The translations under genes were made by a program, and so were the position numbers. From Allacma fusca (lineage: Eukaryota; Arthropoda; Collembola; Symphypleona; Sminthuridae), in NCBI GenBank assembly GCA_947179485.1, contig OX359248.1, positions 48,804,847 to 48,868,846 on the forward strand: a stretch of DNA of 64,000 bases, in the 5' to 3' direction. Under the pieces are notes generated by a model. It did no database searches. It was not told where the DNA came from and saw only the letters and a list, made by a program, of their open reading frames with translations. Positions 31,503-41,743 of the stretch are shown here, piece after piece. Numbering within the stretch: position 1 is the stretch's first letter; every line of letters begins with the position of its first letter.

Positions 31503-31912
31503 TATAAGGCGCCGATCTTTTCCGGCAATTTAATTTCATTAGGGTTATCTCGTATTTGAATTAATTATTAATATCTTTTCAAATTTATTTAAGAGTGTGT
31601 CAGTCGCCAAACAATTCCAAACCCTCTCACAACAAGCACCTAATGTTTCTTGATTTTGATACCGTTATCCGAAAATACCCCCACTGTTGTAATTTCCGCC
31701 CCACTTCCCGATCAATAATCTCAGGTCGATTAAATAATCATTCAACTTACATTTTTCATTACGAGTCATCAATTGATACCGTAATTTTCCATACTTATTT
31801 TCTGTACCAGACTCGCCCCATATTCACTACCTACGTTACCCGTAATTGTTTAGAGCATCATTTCCCTTGTATATAACACTTAACGAATTAAAATTGTTTT
31901 TGGTCCTTCGAG
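31503..31912 (+). other. GYP-4 leader with a displaced tRNA-Tyr-like sequence
   Basis: Untranslated leader of about 410 bp. The bases right after the LTR (TATAAGGCGCCGATC) give no clear primer assignment. TGGTCCTTCGAG, identical to the BEL-1 primer site, lies at 31901-31912 and directly abuts the gag ATG, about 398 bp from the LTR end. It may be a relic, a recombination scar, or a sign that the LTR boundary is misread. Confidence 0.5.
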
Positions 31913-32824
31913 ATGGATCAGGATCAGATCAATCAGATCGCCGCTGCGATTGCGCAGTATTTTACGGCAAATCCCATTCCCAATAACGCTGCCCCCGTTA
32001 ATGATCCCTCTCGCATGTATCACATGCTTCAAACATTTCGGAAGTATGATGGTAGTAGTAATGTCAGGGATTGGCTTGTGCAATTCAATGCTGAATGCAC
32101 AAATTACGGCCTCGATGACCAATGGAAGGTCAACAATTTAGACCGTTTTTTATCCGGTACCCCAGCGGTTTGGTGGAAATCCCACAAAACGCAGTACATA
32201 AATCTTGCTGCACGCGCTGCAACACAAGACATCCCTAATTACGGGAACTACGCATGGCAATTGCTCATCACCGCCATTTCTAATTTTTTCTCTGCTGACA
32301 ATATTAAAGAGCGAGCAGCCGCAGAACTCAAAAGTTTAAAGTACAACTTCGGTGATGATCCAATGGCATACGTAGCTAACGTAGTCGATTGCATGTCTCG
32401 AATTAACGCGCACATGACGGAGTACGATAAGGTCACGAATTTGTTACGTGGGCTCCCTGAAAATCTACGAGCACACGTAACATCAGGGTGCACAACTATA
32501 GACAGTTTCTTTTCTAACCTTACTCGTCATGTGCACGTTAATCCCCATTTAGCGCGACAAACCCCCTCTATGTCATCTTCCATGAACAACCACACTCAGT
32601 CTTCGGTTCGAGCTATGGGACCAACTAAAAAATTAGTTATTCCCAATTACTCCGCTGAACATAAGGCTGCGTGTGTGTCCTCTAACGGTAAACCCTTATG
32701 CTATGAATGCAAACGGGAAAATCATAGAGTCCACCGATGTTGCAAATTAATGAAGGCTCAAGGAATTCCTTTACCTGAGAGACCTGCCCCTAAGATCTCT
32801 ATTACCCCTCCGGAAAACTGTTAA
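31913..32824 (+). CDS. GYP-4 gag with one CCHC zinc knuckle
   Basis: 303 residues. The capsid-type core is recognisable at about 35-220 (FRKYDGSSNVRDWLVQFN, AVWWKSHKTQ, LLRGLPENLRAHVTSG). The knuckle CYECKRENHRVHRC (CX2CX4HX4C) is near residue 263. It would form the particle and bind element RNA. Its stop at 32822-32824 directly precedes and touches a hairpin. Protease lies in the -1 frame. Confidence 0.9.
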   Translation: MDQDQINQIAAAIAQYFTANPIPNNAAPVNDPSRMYHMLQTFRKYDGSSNVRDWLVQFNAECTNYGLDDQWKVNNLDRFLSGTPAVWWKSHKTQYINLAARAATQDIPNYGNYAWQLLITAISNFFSADNIKERAAAELKSLKYNFGDDPMAYVANVVDCMSRINAHMTEYDKVTNLLRGLPENLRAHVTSGCTTIDSFFSNLTRHVHVNPHLARQTPSMSSSMNNHTQSSVRAMGPTKKLVIPNYSAEHKAACVSSNGKPLCYECKRENHRVHRCCKLMKAQGIPLPERPAPKISITPPENC

Positions 32825-32850
32825 GGTGTCCCTTGCGGGAGGTGACACCT
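32812..32850 (+). promoter_or_regulatory. GYP-4 candidate -1 frameshift site
   Basis: Heptamer G GAA AAC at 32812-32818 in the gag frame, a 5 nt spacer, then a 7 bp stem AGGTGTC (32824-32830) with GACACCT (32844-32850). Two further C-G pairs extend the stem after a one-base bulge. The -1 frame is open through the site into protease. The same heptamer in the same phase occurs in GYP-2. Confidence 0.75.
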
Positions 32851-33915
32851 AAACAGAAATCTACTAAATTTTCTAAACCTACTATTGCTATAGATAATCA
32901 ATCTATAATCTCAGATATTTCTACTTCTAATAGATTTTCTATTTTGTCAATAAATAACCCTTCTTCAGTTTCACATAATCCTTCTAGTATTAAGACTCAA
33001 CTCCTGTCAACTCTAAAATCAGAGTTATTACCCAATTATTGTATTGGTCCCCTTAGAGCACTAAACAATAAAACAGATTTATTATGGGATATTTCTATTT
33101 TAGGGAAAAACCCCTACAAACTTACTGCACTTGTTGATACAGGCGCATCTATCTCCTGTATTCACCCTTCTTTATTAGAGCAGATTCCTTCCTCTTATAC
33201 TCTGCATGATTGTTCGAAACCTATCTACGTTACCCTCTCCGTAGATAAACCTCATTCAAGTATAGTTATTTATCATTATATCAAAATACGAGTTTCCGCG
33301 CGGAGCGCTGGACATTATGAATGGATATTCTATATCCTTGATAATCTTTCTTCTGAAATGGTTATAGGTCTAGATATTTTACGAAGTATTAAGGCTCACA
33401 TTGATTGCTATAAGGGTACTGTGTATTTACCTAGAAATATTTTTCAATGTTTAAAGTCTATTTCACATGTTACTACCCCTACTTGTAAATCACAGTCTAA
33501 ATTCTTTGTTAAAGCTCCATCTAGTACAAAATCCTCTTGCACTATTAAATCGCATGTTTCCTCACAATCTATGAGTACAGACACAATGCATGTCTTTAAA
33601 ACCTTAAAGGCCCAAAAACCTGGTTCCGCCCCTCTTCCTCGTTTCCCTACACGCTGTAGAACCAATCGACCCTACCAGATTCCACCACAAGGGGCTCGAC
33701 GTATAAAGATTTTCTTTAATACACAGTATACTGGAGACACAGTGGTATGGGCTAATAAATACTTATTCTATACAGACGGGTTAATTCAGACTTCAAGTAT
33801 TGTTAATGCTATTCATGGTCAAGGATTTATTTATGTTTCAAATCTTAGTAATGAGCCTATAACACTGAAACCTTGCAGTCACATAGTTGTGAACCCCTCG
33901 AGCAAAACAATGTGA
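32833..33915 (+). CDS. GYP-4 protease region
   Basis: About 360 codons in the -1 frame relative to gag with no credible ATG at the start, so it is expected as a gag-pro fusion. Retropepsin motif LVDTGASISCIH is near residue 95, followed by MVIGLDIL. After it comes a low-complexity linker and a dUTPase/connection-like segment of unknown role. At 33293-33312 the coding sequence contains 20 bases identical to a piece of the LTR. The frame ends at 33915; pol continues in another frame from about 33873, apparently after a lost base in a C run near 33896. Confidence 0.85.
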   Translation: MREVTPKQKSTKFSKPTIAIDNQSIISDISTSNRFSILSINNPSSVSHNPSSIKTQLLSTLKSELLPNYCIGPLRALNNKTDLLWDISILGKNPYKLTALVDTGASISCIHPSLLEQIPSSYTLHDCSKPIYVTLSVDKPHSSIVIYHYIKIRVSARSAGHYEWIFYILDNLSSEMVIGLDILRSIKAHIDCYKGTVYLPRNIFQCLKSISHVTTPTCKSQSKFFVKAPSSTKSSCTIKSHVSSQSMSTDTMHVFKTLKAQKPGSAPLPRFPTRCRTNRPYQIPPQGARRIKIFFNTQYTGDTVVWANKYLFYTDGLIQTSSIVNAIHGQGFIYVSNLSNEPITLKPCSHIVVNPSSKTM

Positions 33916-35234
33916 ACCTTCGTAACATTAGTAGAGTAGATGTACCCCATTTAACAGACGATCAAATTGCACAGTTTAATCTAGGTCCTTCTCTAACCCA
34001 GCAACAGAGGGATAGTATTATACGCATAATAAGAAAACATCCCACTGCGTTTGCTTGGAGGGATGAAGACAGGTATAATTACAGACGACAATGGTCGTAA
34101 TATCTCCTGTAAAGTCGAATTAATCGATGATAGTCCAGTACAGTCTACCCCTTACCGAAATTCTCCACTCAACAAACAAGTTATTCGAGACCATGTTGAG
34201 AGAGAGAAAAAGTTGGGCTGGTTAGAACCTTGCACTGGACCATATAGTTCCCCTGTATTAGTTGTTCCCCGTAAAAACGGACCCCCTAGAGTTGTATATG
34301 ACCTGCGAAAGGTCAACCTAAAATGTCAGTTCTTTCCATTCCCTGCCGACAACCTACAAGAACAACTAGATTCCTTTGCTGACGCTGCCTTTTTCTGCAC
34401 TGCTGATGGTAAGGACGCTTTCCGTCAAGTTGAGATCGAGGAAGACTCTCGCGATGTATTGGCTATCGTCACTAACGACGAATTGTTAAGGCCTACGAGA
34501 GCTCCATTTGGCTGGAAAAACTCAGGTCCTCGTTTTCAGCATGCATTTCGGCAGATCTTTCCAAAAGTTCATTATCCTTGGTTAGCTAGTTATGTTGATG
34601 ATGCAGGATTCTTTGGTCGCACATTTGAAGAGATGCTAGATAGACTTGATAATTTCCTAGCTAGGTGCGCCTAAAGAAATTACAAACTGCAGCCAAGGAA
34701 ATGTTCATTTGGTTTTGAAGAGTTGGACTTCTTAGGTCATGTTATTTCTAAGGATGGAATACGTATAAAGCAAGATCGTATTCAGGCCATCTTAGATTTA
34801 AAACCGCCTAAGAATGTTAAACAAATTCGCCGTATTTTGGGTATCATTGGATTCTTCCGTCGACATATTAAAGATATGTCGTTTTTAGCAAAACCTTTGT
34901 TCCGTCTAACTGAAAATGGAACAAAATTTGTTTGGACTCATGTCGAACAGGAATCCTTTGAGAACTTAAAATTAGCTATCACGTCAGCTCCTATTCTTAT
35001 GTTCCCGCATCCCGATGGTCAGTTAGATTTATATGTGGATAGTAGTCAAGAAGCTATAGGTTCCGCATTACTTCAAACTATAAACAATGAAGTAGGAATC
35101 ATAGCTTCTTACTCTAAATCTTTTGATAAAACACAAAGTAGGTGGTCGATCACTCACAAGGAAGCATGGTCGATTGTCAAAAGTATTGAACACTTCCATC
35201 ATTATCTACATGGAAAGCAATTCCGTGTCCTAAC
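33873..35234 (+). pseudogene. GYP-4 pol part 1: RT and start of RNase H, broken
   Basis: The N-terminal connection (33873 to about 34065) is in a third frame, then RT runs from about 34065 in the protease frame. RT motifs are LVVPRKNGPPRVVYD, FCTADGKDAFRQV, APFGWKNSG and SYVDDAGFF. A single in-frame TAA at 34672-34674 interrupts an otherwise continuous frame. RNase H begins (LYVDSSQEAIGSALL) and is cut at 35234 by W3 after QFRVLT. The lesions are two compensating one-base shifts, one nonsense codon and an insertion. Confidence 0.92.
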
Positions 35235-36722
35235 TAGTGTTTCTTGTCAATTGCAAGTTAACCGCAATTACTAATTGAACTTGCAAGTTCGGTTCAATTC
35301 CGGTTATTTTACACCAGGGAATTGGAATTGTCGGTGCAAGTGCAATTTGTGTGTACTTAAATTGCAATTACAAAAGCATTAAGTACTTGCAATTACCGGT
35401 TAAGCACAACTGAAATTGCAAGAGATTCAATTGCACTTGCAAGTGCTTGCACTGCAAAAAGTTGCAATTTTAAAAATGCTTATCAGTTTAATTGCAACTT
35501 GAAACCCTTTCGAATTTGAGGGCAAAATTCCACAAAATGCCTCAACAAGTCATTTCGTTCTAGTAACTAGTTTACATTAGTGTTTCTGAACGGTACCAAA
35601 ACATGGACTCGACCCGACTCGTTTTCCCGAACCGAAAAAAATCCCAATTCTGTTCCCAAAACCGGAACCGATATTTTCGAGTCCGGGACATTTTTGGCTT
35701 CCCGGAACCGATCCGGAAAATAAAAGCGGTTCCCGAACCGGTTCCGGTTCCTTTCCGAACAGACAGAAAATGTATATGATTCATTTTTATAGAAGCCAAA
35801 ATTGTATCGCCTTTTCAAATAATAGTTGACAAATGCTGGCCAAATGCAAGTTTCGCGTTTTCATCCAAAACGGCAGCTTTAACAAACCATTCCCGAAAAC
35901 TTTCGGTTTTGATTTTTGTACCCGAAACCGGACCGAAATTTGACGGTTCATAAACCGATGACCCGAAACCGGACCGAAATGTAACGGTTCTTTAAAACGT
36001 TGACCCGAAACCGTACCGGAACCGAAACCGAACCGGAACCTCGGGAATTCCCGATACCGAACAGAAACACTAGTTTACATAATAATCACGAGTGTTGTCT
36101 CAACAAGTGTAATTACTGTACTTCCTCTGTACAATTTCGTCGGTGAGGACGCAAAATGATCTAAATGCATTTTCGATTAGTATTAAAATGTTCCCATTTA
36201 CACAAAATTATATAAACATAGGCCAAATATTTTAAGGATACGAAAGATATGCTGAACGATGAAATTTTACAATATTTCAGCCTTGCAGGTCTTGTAGGAA
36301 GGCAATTTCATTTTTGCATCTCTGTTTCATTATGCATTGGATCTAGATTATTTTATTTAATACACTTTGTTCAATTTCGTGAAACAGCATGTATACCATC
36401 TTGCTACCAATCAAAAATGCACAGATCATTTTGTCTCTTCAACGACGATTTATACTGTATATATCAGTTAACTTGCAATTACAAATTGCAATTGCACTTG
36501 CAATTGAACTTATCGGTGCAGTTACTTCCAAATGTTTTTGCAATTGCCTTACCAACTGCAAGTAACTTATGAACTAATTGCAAGTTCAACTTCGGTTATT
36601 TGCATGATTAAATTGCCACATTTTAGCAAGTACCAGTTACGGCATTACTGGTACTTGCATTATCAATTTAATTGTAATTGCAAGTTCGGTTATTTCCAAA
36701 ACTTGCACCGACAGAAACACTA
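35235..36722. mobile_element. hAT-like non-autonomous element W3 (word TTGCAAGTT), in GYP-4 RNase H
   Basis: 1488 bp with a perfect 8 bp duplication, GTCCTAAC, at 35227-35234 and 36723-36730. Inverted ends are TAGTGTTTCTTGTC and GACAGAAACACTA. Removing it restores continuity of the GYP-4 coding region at that point. Both ends are built of TTGCAAGT, AATTGCAA and GTTCGGTTA words in both orientations. There is no transposase. W4 is inserted inside. Confidence 0.93.
35578..36072. mobile_element. hAT-like non-autonomous element W4 (word CCGGAACCG), nested in W3
   Basis: 495 bp with a perfect 8 bp duplication, GTTTACAT, at 35570-35577 and 36073-36080. Ends are TAGTGTTTCTG and CAGAAACACTA, the same as W3, but the interior consists of AACCGG, CCGAACCG and CCCGAAACCG words, unlike W3. 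This shows that one terminal sequence can carry different interior words. Confidence 0.93.
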
Positions 36723-36730
36723 GTCCTAAC

Positions 36731-38930
36731 TGACCACGCTTCCCTTCAATGGTTGCTCAAGGTACGCGATCCGAAGGGGAAATTGGCTAGATGGGCTACT
36801 AGTCTTTACCCTTACAATTTTACAATCGCCCATATTCCGGGACATAAGAATTTACTCGCTGATGCCCTCTCCCGTCCCATATTAGAACAAGCTGAGCATC
36901 AAGAGCTTATACGAGCCGTCAATATTAATCCTACGTCAGACCCTGAACTACGAGATACCAAAGAGATAGACTCCCATGAACCTTTATTTTCATACGTAGT
37001 TAATACTAAGAAGCAAACCTTTGAACAGATTCAAAGACAGGACGATAAGTTAAAATCGATTATTGATTCCATTAAATATAATGAAACTGAAAGTCCTGAT
37101 ATTCCTCATAAGTTTTCAAAAGATTACGCCATTATTAACAATATTCTCTATTATGCTAACTATAATGAAACTGGTCCTCTTTGGTTACTCGTAATTCCTG
37201 AGTGTCTTAGGCATAAGATTTTCACTGATGTTCATGAAAATGATTTATCTCATTTGTCATTTCATAAGACATACTTTGCTATACGCTCTCGATTCTATTG
37301 GTATGGAATGTATAAAGATGTTCGTCGTTTCTGTCAAGCCTGCCAGACATGTCAATTCCAGAACGTACCACATGTCGCAAAGGCTGGGCCGTTACAGACG
37401 AATTTAACTCCACTCGAACCATTCCATACCATAGCTATTGACTTTATTGTAGAACTCCCCATTACACGAAGACACAATAGATATTTATTAACTATTGTTG
37501 ATCGCGCTACTAGATGGATTGAAGCTATTCCAACTTCAGACATGACTTCAGACACAGTCATTATTAACTTAGGCAAGTATTTCACCCGATACGATCACTG
37601 TAAGAAGATTATATGCGATAATGCTGGTTCCTTTACCTCAACAGATTTCCTGAATTTCTGTTCAGATAAAGGAATAACACTTAAACATACAGCTCCCTAT
37701 CACCCCGCATCAAATACCTATGCCGAACGTCCCAATGATGTTTTTAAGAACATGTTATCTAAGTCTACACAGAAGTCTGGTATGGATTGGGACATACAAG
37801 TTCCCATTGTAGCCAAGAGTTACAATGTTTCCCAACACTCCACAACAGGATTTTCCCCTTTCCGTCTCTTGTATGGTATGGATCCCTCATTAGCTACTTC
37901 ATCCAAGTACCCAGTCAATAATGAACATCTTTCCGCAATGGATAGACGGTTCCAATTACTTAAGGACAGGGTACAAGCTAATGAGAATACTTGTCGCTAC
38001 CAACTTAGCAATAAGTTAGAGTACGACAAGAGCCATCCACACTTAGAGTTTAATATAGGCGAACTCGTCCTTGTAAAAAGCCGAGAACTACTAGTTGGAG
38101 CAAAAGCTCGTTTTAAACTCAAGTGGGATGGCCCTTACAGAATTATGGATAAATTGGGACCTCTAACATATCTCATTGACTTGGAGAACAGCCTTGCCAA
38201 TAACATAGGCAGAGTTTTTCATGTTCATCATCTGTCTAAGTACCACCCCGAAATTATAGGTCAACAAATAGACACAGTCAATGAGATGTATAGAGATCCA
38301 GAATTAGAGTTATCCCCAGAGATTGAAGGACTTAATCCTGATATCCCGACTATTAATCCTGTTCAGAATCCTTCCTCTAACGCTCATGAAAATACACCTC
38401 CCATCTCACAAACTCCTGTTGAGAAAGATCCCAATTACGTTTCTCCTAAGTTTGATTCAGACACTCACTTAAATAAAGACTGGTTTAATACAGTTAAATA
38501 CACAAGGGACTATCAAGAATTCTTGTCCGATTCTTCACAGTCCTCCTCTAATGATACAGTAATTGAAGTAAATACAGATACTCCCAACAATGATACTCCT
38601 CAAATACAAACTCCTACACGTAATATAACTCCTGATACTATTCCTGAAAATAGTAATATTATAATAACTCATAACTCTCCTCCTGTCACTGGCACTAGTA
38701 GAATCCCGCAACCTCAAAGTGTCCCTCCTGTTACAGTTCCTGTACAAACTACCTCTCATGATTCAAGTGCAGATAGCACTTCTTCAAAGTTATCAACTGT
38801 TTCCCGTTCTTCGTCTCGGGTTACTAAAAAACCTGTAAGATATGATCCTAGTAATCCCGAGACTCATACCATGAAGAAACTTGACACAGTTGAAACTCTG
38901 TCTAATTTATTTAGTATGATACTACAATAA
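36731..38930 (+). CDS. GYP-4 pol part 2: end of RNase H and integrase
   Basis: Open frame continuing after W3. RNase H end (DHASLQWLLKVRDP, GHKNLLADALSRP), integrase HHCC finger (H...H, CQACQTC), DDE core AIDFIVELP, CDNAGSF and YAERPND, then a GPY module (KLKWDGPYRIMDKL, VHHLSKYHPE). No chromodomain follows. Instead there is a tail of about 200 residues rich in Pro, Ser, Thr, Asn and Asp. The frame ends with TAA at 38928-38930 and the next ORF follows in the same frame. Confidence 0.93.
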
Positions 38931-38948
38931 TTGCACTACTTCTTAGAT

Positions 38949-40196
38949 ATGGCAGACCTTAATAATAACGAGCTGATGGAAGACATTGAAGGACTTCTAG
39001 ACATCGGTTCCCCAATTAGTTTCCCAATTCCGGATGATGTCGAAGAACTGTTGTTCCGATCCCCTGCTAGACCCCCTCCTAAACTCCTATCCCCTATTCC
39101 CAGCCCTAAATTGGTATTCCCACCTTCCCAAGATGATCAAACAGAAGAAATTGAAGAGATCCAATCTTTGACAACGACAATGGAGATGACATGCCCCGGA
39201 GACTCCCACGGCTTCAATACTATCACGGATATTGTTCCTTTAATTCGTGAGAAGACTGGAGAACCATATGCTCCGAATATTCGGACTCTGGAAGAATTAG
39301 CTGCATCAAAGGACTTATATAAAGATCCAAGTTTGAATCCAGTGGTCCAAATGAAGAATCTGCGTATTCGGTCACCATCACCACCGGCTAAAACTCCAGA
39401 AGGCTTTGGTTTCGTACGCAGGGCTACTAGACCATCTCGGGTGGCAACACCAAACAAGATTCCCCCGGCAACAATATCCGTTCCTACGTCTTCTGGAATT
39501 ATCCATCTCCAACTTCCTAATCAGATACCTATAGGATTCAATACTCCCGAACCTCCTCCTTTAAAATTATCTACTGTCCCTATTATTCCTCAATATAACA
39601 CCCATAAAGTTCCTCCTCCCTCATCCTACAATATTCTTACTCCAGGTTTTAAGAAACCTTTACCTATAAAACTTCCCCACCTTCCATCACCTTCAACTAC
39701 AAATCCTCTTTCAAACCCTCCTACAGTACCACGCCTACCTATAAACCCTACTTCCACCTACACTCCGACATCATGTAAACATATTCACCCGATTCCAAGG
39801 ACCAAACGGCCAAGAGCGGACTTCTCAGCCGAAGAAGCTCAAGTGAATTTGATTCCACCTGATGTCACACCAGGAATGAAGCGGTTCGCTCCGGACAAGT
39901 TTCTTCGGAATCCCACTTTGCCTTTCTTTCCTCGAGGTGACGGATCTGGTTTCCGTAAGGATGGTCCCGACAACAGACGGGGAAAGAAGATTAAGCGCAG
40001 AGATGCCAAATGCATCTATTGCCATCAAAGACATCCCATCAAGGAGTGCGCTAACAAGCTGCAGATGACCAAGGCCCATATCTATACGGATTCTCAAGGA
40101 CGCCCCATTTGCTTTTACTGCAAGAAGGTTGGGCACAAGACCGAGCAGTGCCCTCTTAAAATGGAGTCGACCAACTGGGAAATAAATTTCATCTGA
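38949..40196 (+). CDS. GYP-4 extra ORF: proline-rich protein with tandem zinc knuckles
   Basis: 415 residues from the ATG at 38949, in frame with pol and separated only by the pol stop and five codons. The start is acidic (NNNELMEDIEGLLDI). The middle is proline-rich (about 60-290), and the C-terminus is basic (RRGKKIKRRDAK) with two Cys-His knuckles: CIYCHQRHPIKEC (CX2CX3HX4C) and CFYCKKVGHKTEQC (canonical CX2CX4HX4C). This is a nucleocapsid-like design in the position normally held by env, with no membrane span or signal peptide. Likely an RNA/DNA-binding accessory protein; whether it is expressed by stop read-through, a spliced mRNA or internal initiation is not evident. I recognise no named family. 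Confidence 0.75.
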   Translation: MADLNNNELMEDIEGLLDIGSPISFPIPDDVEELLFRSPARPPPKLLSPIPSPKLVFPPSQDDQTEEIEEIQSLTTTMEMTCPGDSHGFNTITDIVPLIREKTGEPYAPNIRTLEELAASKDLYKDPSLNPVVQMKNLRIRSPSPPAKTPEGFGFVRRATRPSRVATPNKIPPATISVPTSSGIIHLQLPNQIPIGFNTPEPPPLKLSTVPIIPQYNTHKVPPPSSYNILTPGFKKPLPIKLPHLPSPSTTNPLSNPPTVPRLPINPTSTYTPTSCKHIHPIPRTKRPRADFSAEEAQVNLIPPDVTPGMKRFAPDKFLRNPTLPFFPRGDGSGFRKDGPDNRRGKKIKRRDAKCIYCHQRHPIKECANKLQMTKAHIYTDSQGRPICFYCKKVGHKTEQCPLKMESTNWEINFI

Positions 40197-40522
40197 TATT
40201 TCTGTTTGTCTTTGAATCTCTAATATATATAGATCTCTATATAAAAAAAAATGTTCAATGTTCTCACTAAATGTTCCTACAATTTAAAAAGACTGATATA
40301 TATTTCTTGTCAAAATATAAAGTATATTTATTTATGTTCAACTTACTATTTCACTGAAAATACCGAATTACTTTTTGCAACAAAGTACAATATATTAAAG
40401 ACTGAAGTTTCAAAATAATCGTTTTCCGACCGCAGAGTCTGGATATTATGAAATAAAATAAAAAGGAAAATGATTCTCGTTTCTAAAGAACCTCTAACAG
40501 CCTGTCTCCAAACAATTATTTT

Positions 40523-40533
40523 GGGGAGGGAAA
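40523..40533 (+). other. GYP-4 polypurine tract
   Basis: GGGGAGGGAAA lies four bases upstream of the 3' LTR start (TAT then TGTCAG), a textbook plus-strand priming site. Confidence 0.85.
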
Positions 40534-40536
40534 TAT

Positions 40537-41738
40537 TGTCAGTGTGAAAACTGACAAAAACACTGTCACTTTCACCGCAGCACTACACACACACACTTTC
40601 CTCAAATGATGGTGAAAAGGACCACTGCTTTCCCCCAGTCCTGAAATAAAAAATTAAAATAAAAGGATTAGGGAGAAAATGTAAACTCATTGTTTACATT
40701 TTCTCAGTTCTTACCTTAACCTAATCCTAACCTACTTAGAAGCTAAAAATAAAATAAATGTAAAATACTCACCTTATGTTCCTCCTGTGGAAATCCTGGA
40801 CCCTTAAAAAGTATAAAAGGGGAAGGGATTTCCACAGAAAGAACATTCAGTAATCCACTGCTCAAGCGGTCGGTTCCGAGGTCTTAACCTCTGGGTCTTG
40901 CTTCCGGAGAACACTCCTGGATTTTCCGACCGAAAGGACGGTTTTTTCTATTAGGTAATTTCTTACCTTCTCCCGCTCCTATACCACCAGACCTTTACCC
41001 ATACCTAACCACCAATCCCTGCCTACCCAGACCATCCAGCGCCAAGTTTAAAATACTTGGCAGCTTGGTTATTGGCATTTTGTTTTGTTGCAGTTGTGAT
41101 TTTTTTGTGTCTTAAATTAAAATTTTTGAAACATTTTTTTGAAAATTGTTTTGGTTTTTGGGATAATTTTGAATAGGACCTCCCCGTGCTACAAAAGGTG
41201 ATTTTGGATCCTTGAAAGTAAGATTAAATATTGTTTTGGGATTTTTATTTTTTTACTTAGTAAAAAGCCGGGTCTGGCAGGCGTGGGCATCTACCCTACC
41301 TTATTTATTTTTGCCTACCCTCCTTTTAAAAAAATTGAATGTGCATCTGCCCTGGGAATTTTTATAAAAGAGTAGTTTTTCCGAGCATTAGCTCCGGATA
41401 AAATTCGACAAATAAAATAAATCGTTTTCCGGGTATTGCACATTTTCCGCGCGGAGCGCTGGAATAATTCCTAAGTCCCCAACCTGTTACTATGCCAGTT
41501 TGAATTTTGCTCTACCTACTCCTAATAATTTTGAGAACCCCTTTTTATGAAATTTAAATTACAACAACCCTTGCTCTACCACTCCAATTAATTAAATAAT
41601 TAAAATTCCAAAGTTTATTTTCATTTGCTCTACCACTCCAATTAATTAAATTAATTAAATTCAAGTTTATTTTTGATCAATTAAATTAAACGTATCCATT
41701 TTCAATAACCCTTTTGATTAAACTTATGCACCCTCACA
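40537..41738 (+). repeat. GYP-4 3' LTR
   Basis: 1202 bp copy of 30301-31502 with about two substitutions (ATTGGC for ATCGGC; CCAATTAAT for CCAATAAAT). Followed by the TAAGG target duplication at 41739-41743. Confidence 0.94.
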
Positions 41739-41743
41739 TAAGG

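Larger units (their letters stand above)
30301..41738 (+). mobile_element. GYP-4: Ty3/gypsy LTR retrotransposon, interrupted by W3
   Basis: Two 1202 bp LTRs (30301-31502 and 40537-41738) differ at about two bases. The 5 bp duplication TAAGG lies at 30296-30300 and 41739-41743, and both LTRs have TG...CA ends. The order is gag, protease, RT-RNase H, (W3 insertion), integrase, then an extra zinc-knuckle ORF. The element is young by LTR identity, yet pol carries an in-frame stop, two small frame shifts and the W3 insertion, so this copy cannot move by itself. Confidence 0.95.

Noticed and set aside
35567-35818. 75-83 codon minus frames rich in FGNRFYFPDRF-like text
   Set aside because: They are translations of the CCGGAACCG word array of W4, not a gene.
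38949-40196. Envelope gene in GYP-4
   Set aside because: Proline-rich protein with zinc knuckles and no membrane segment.
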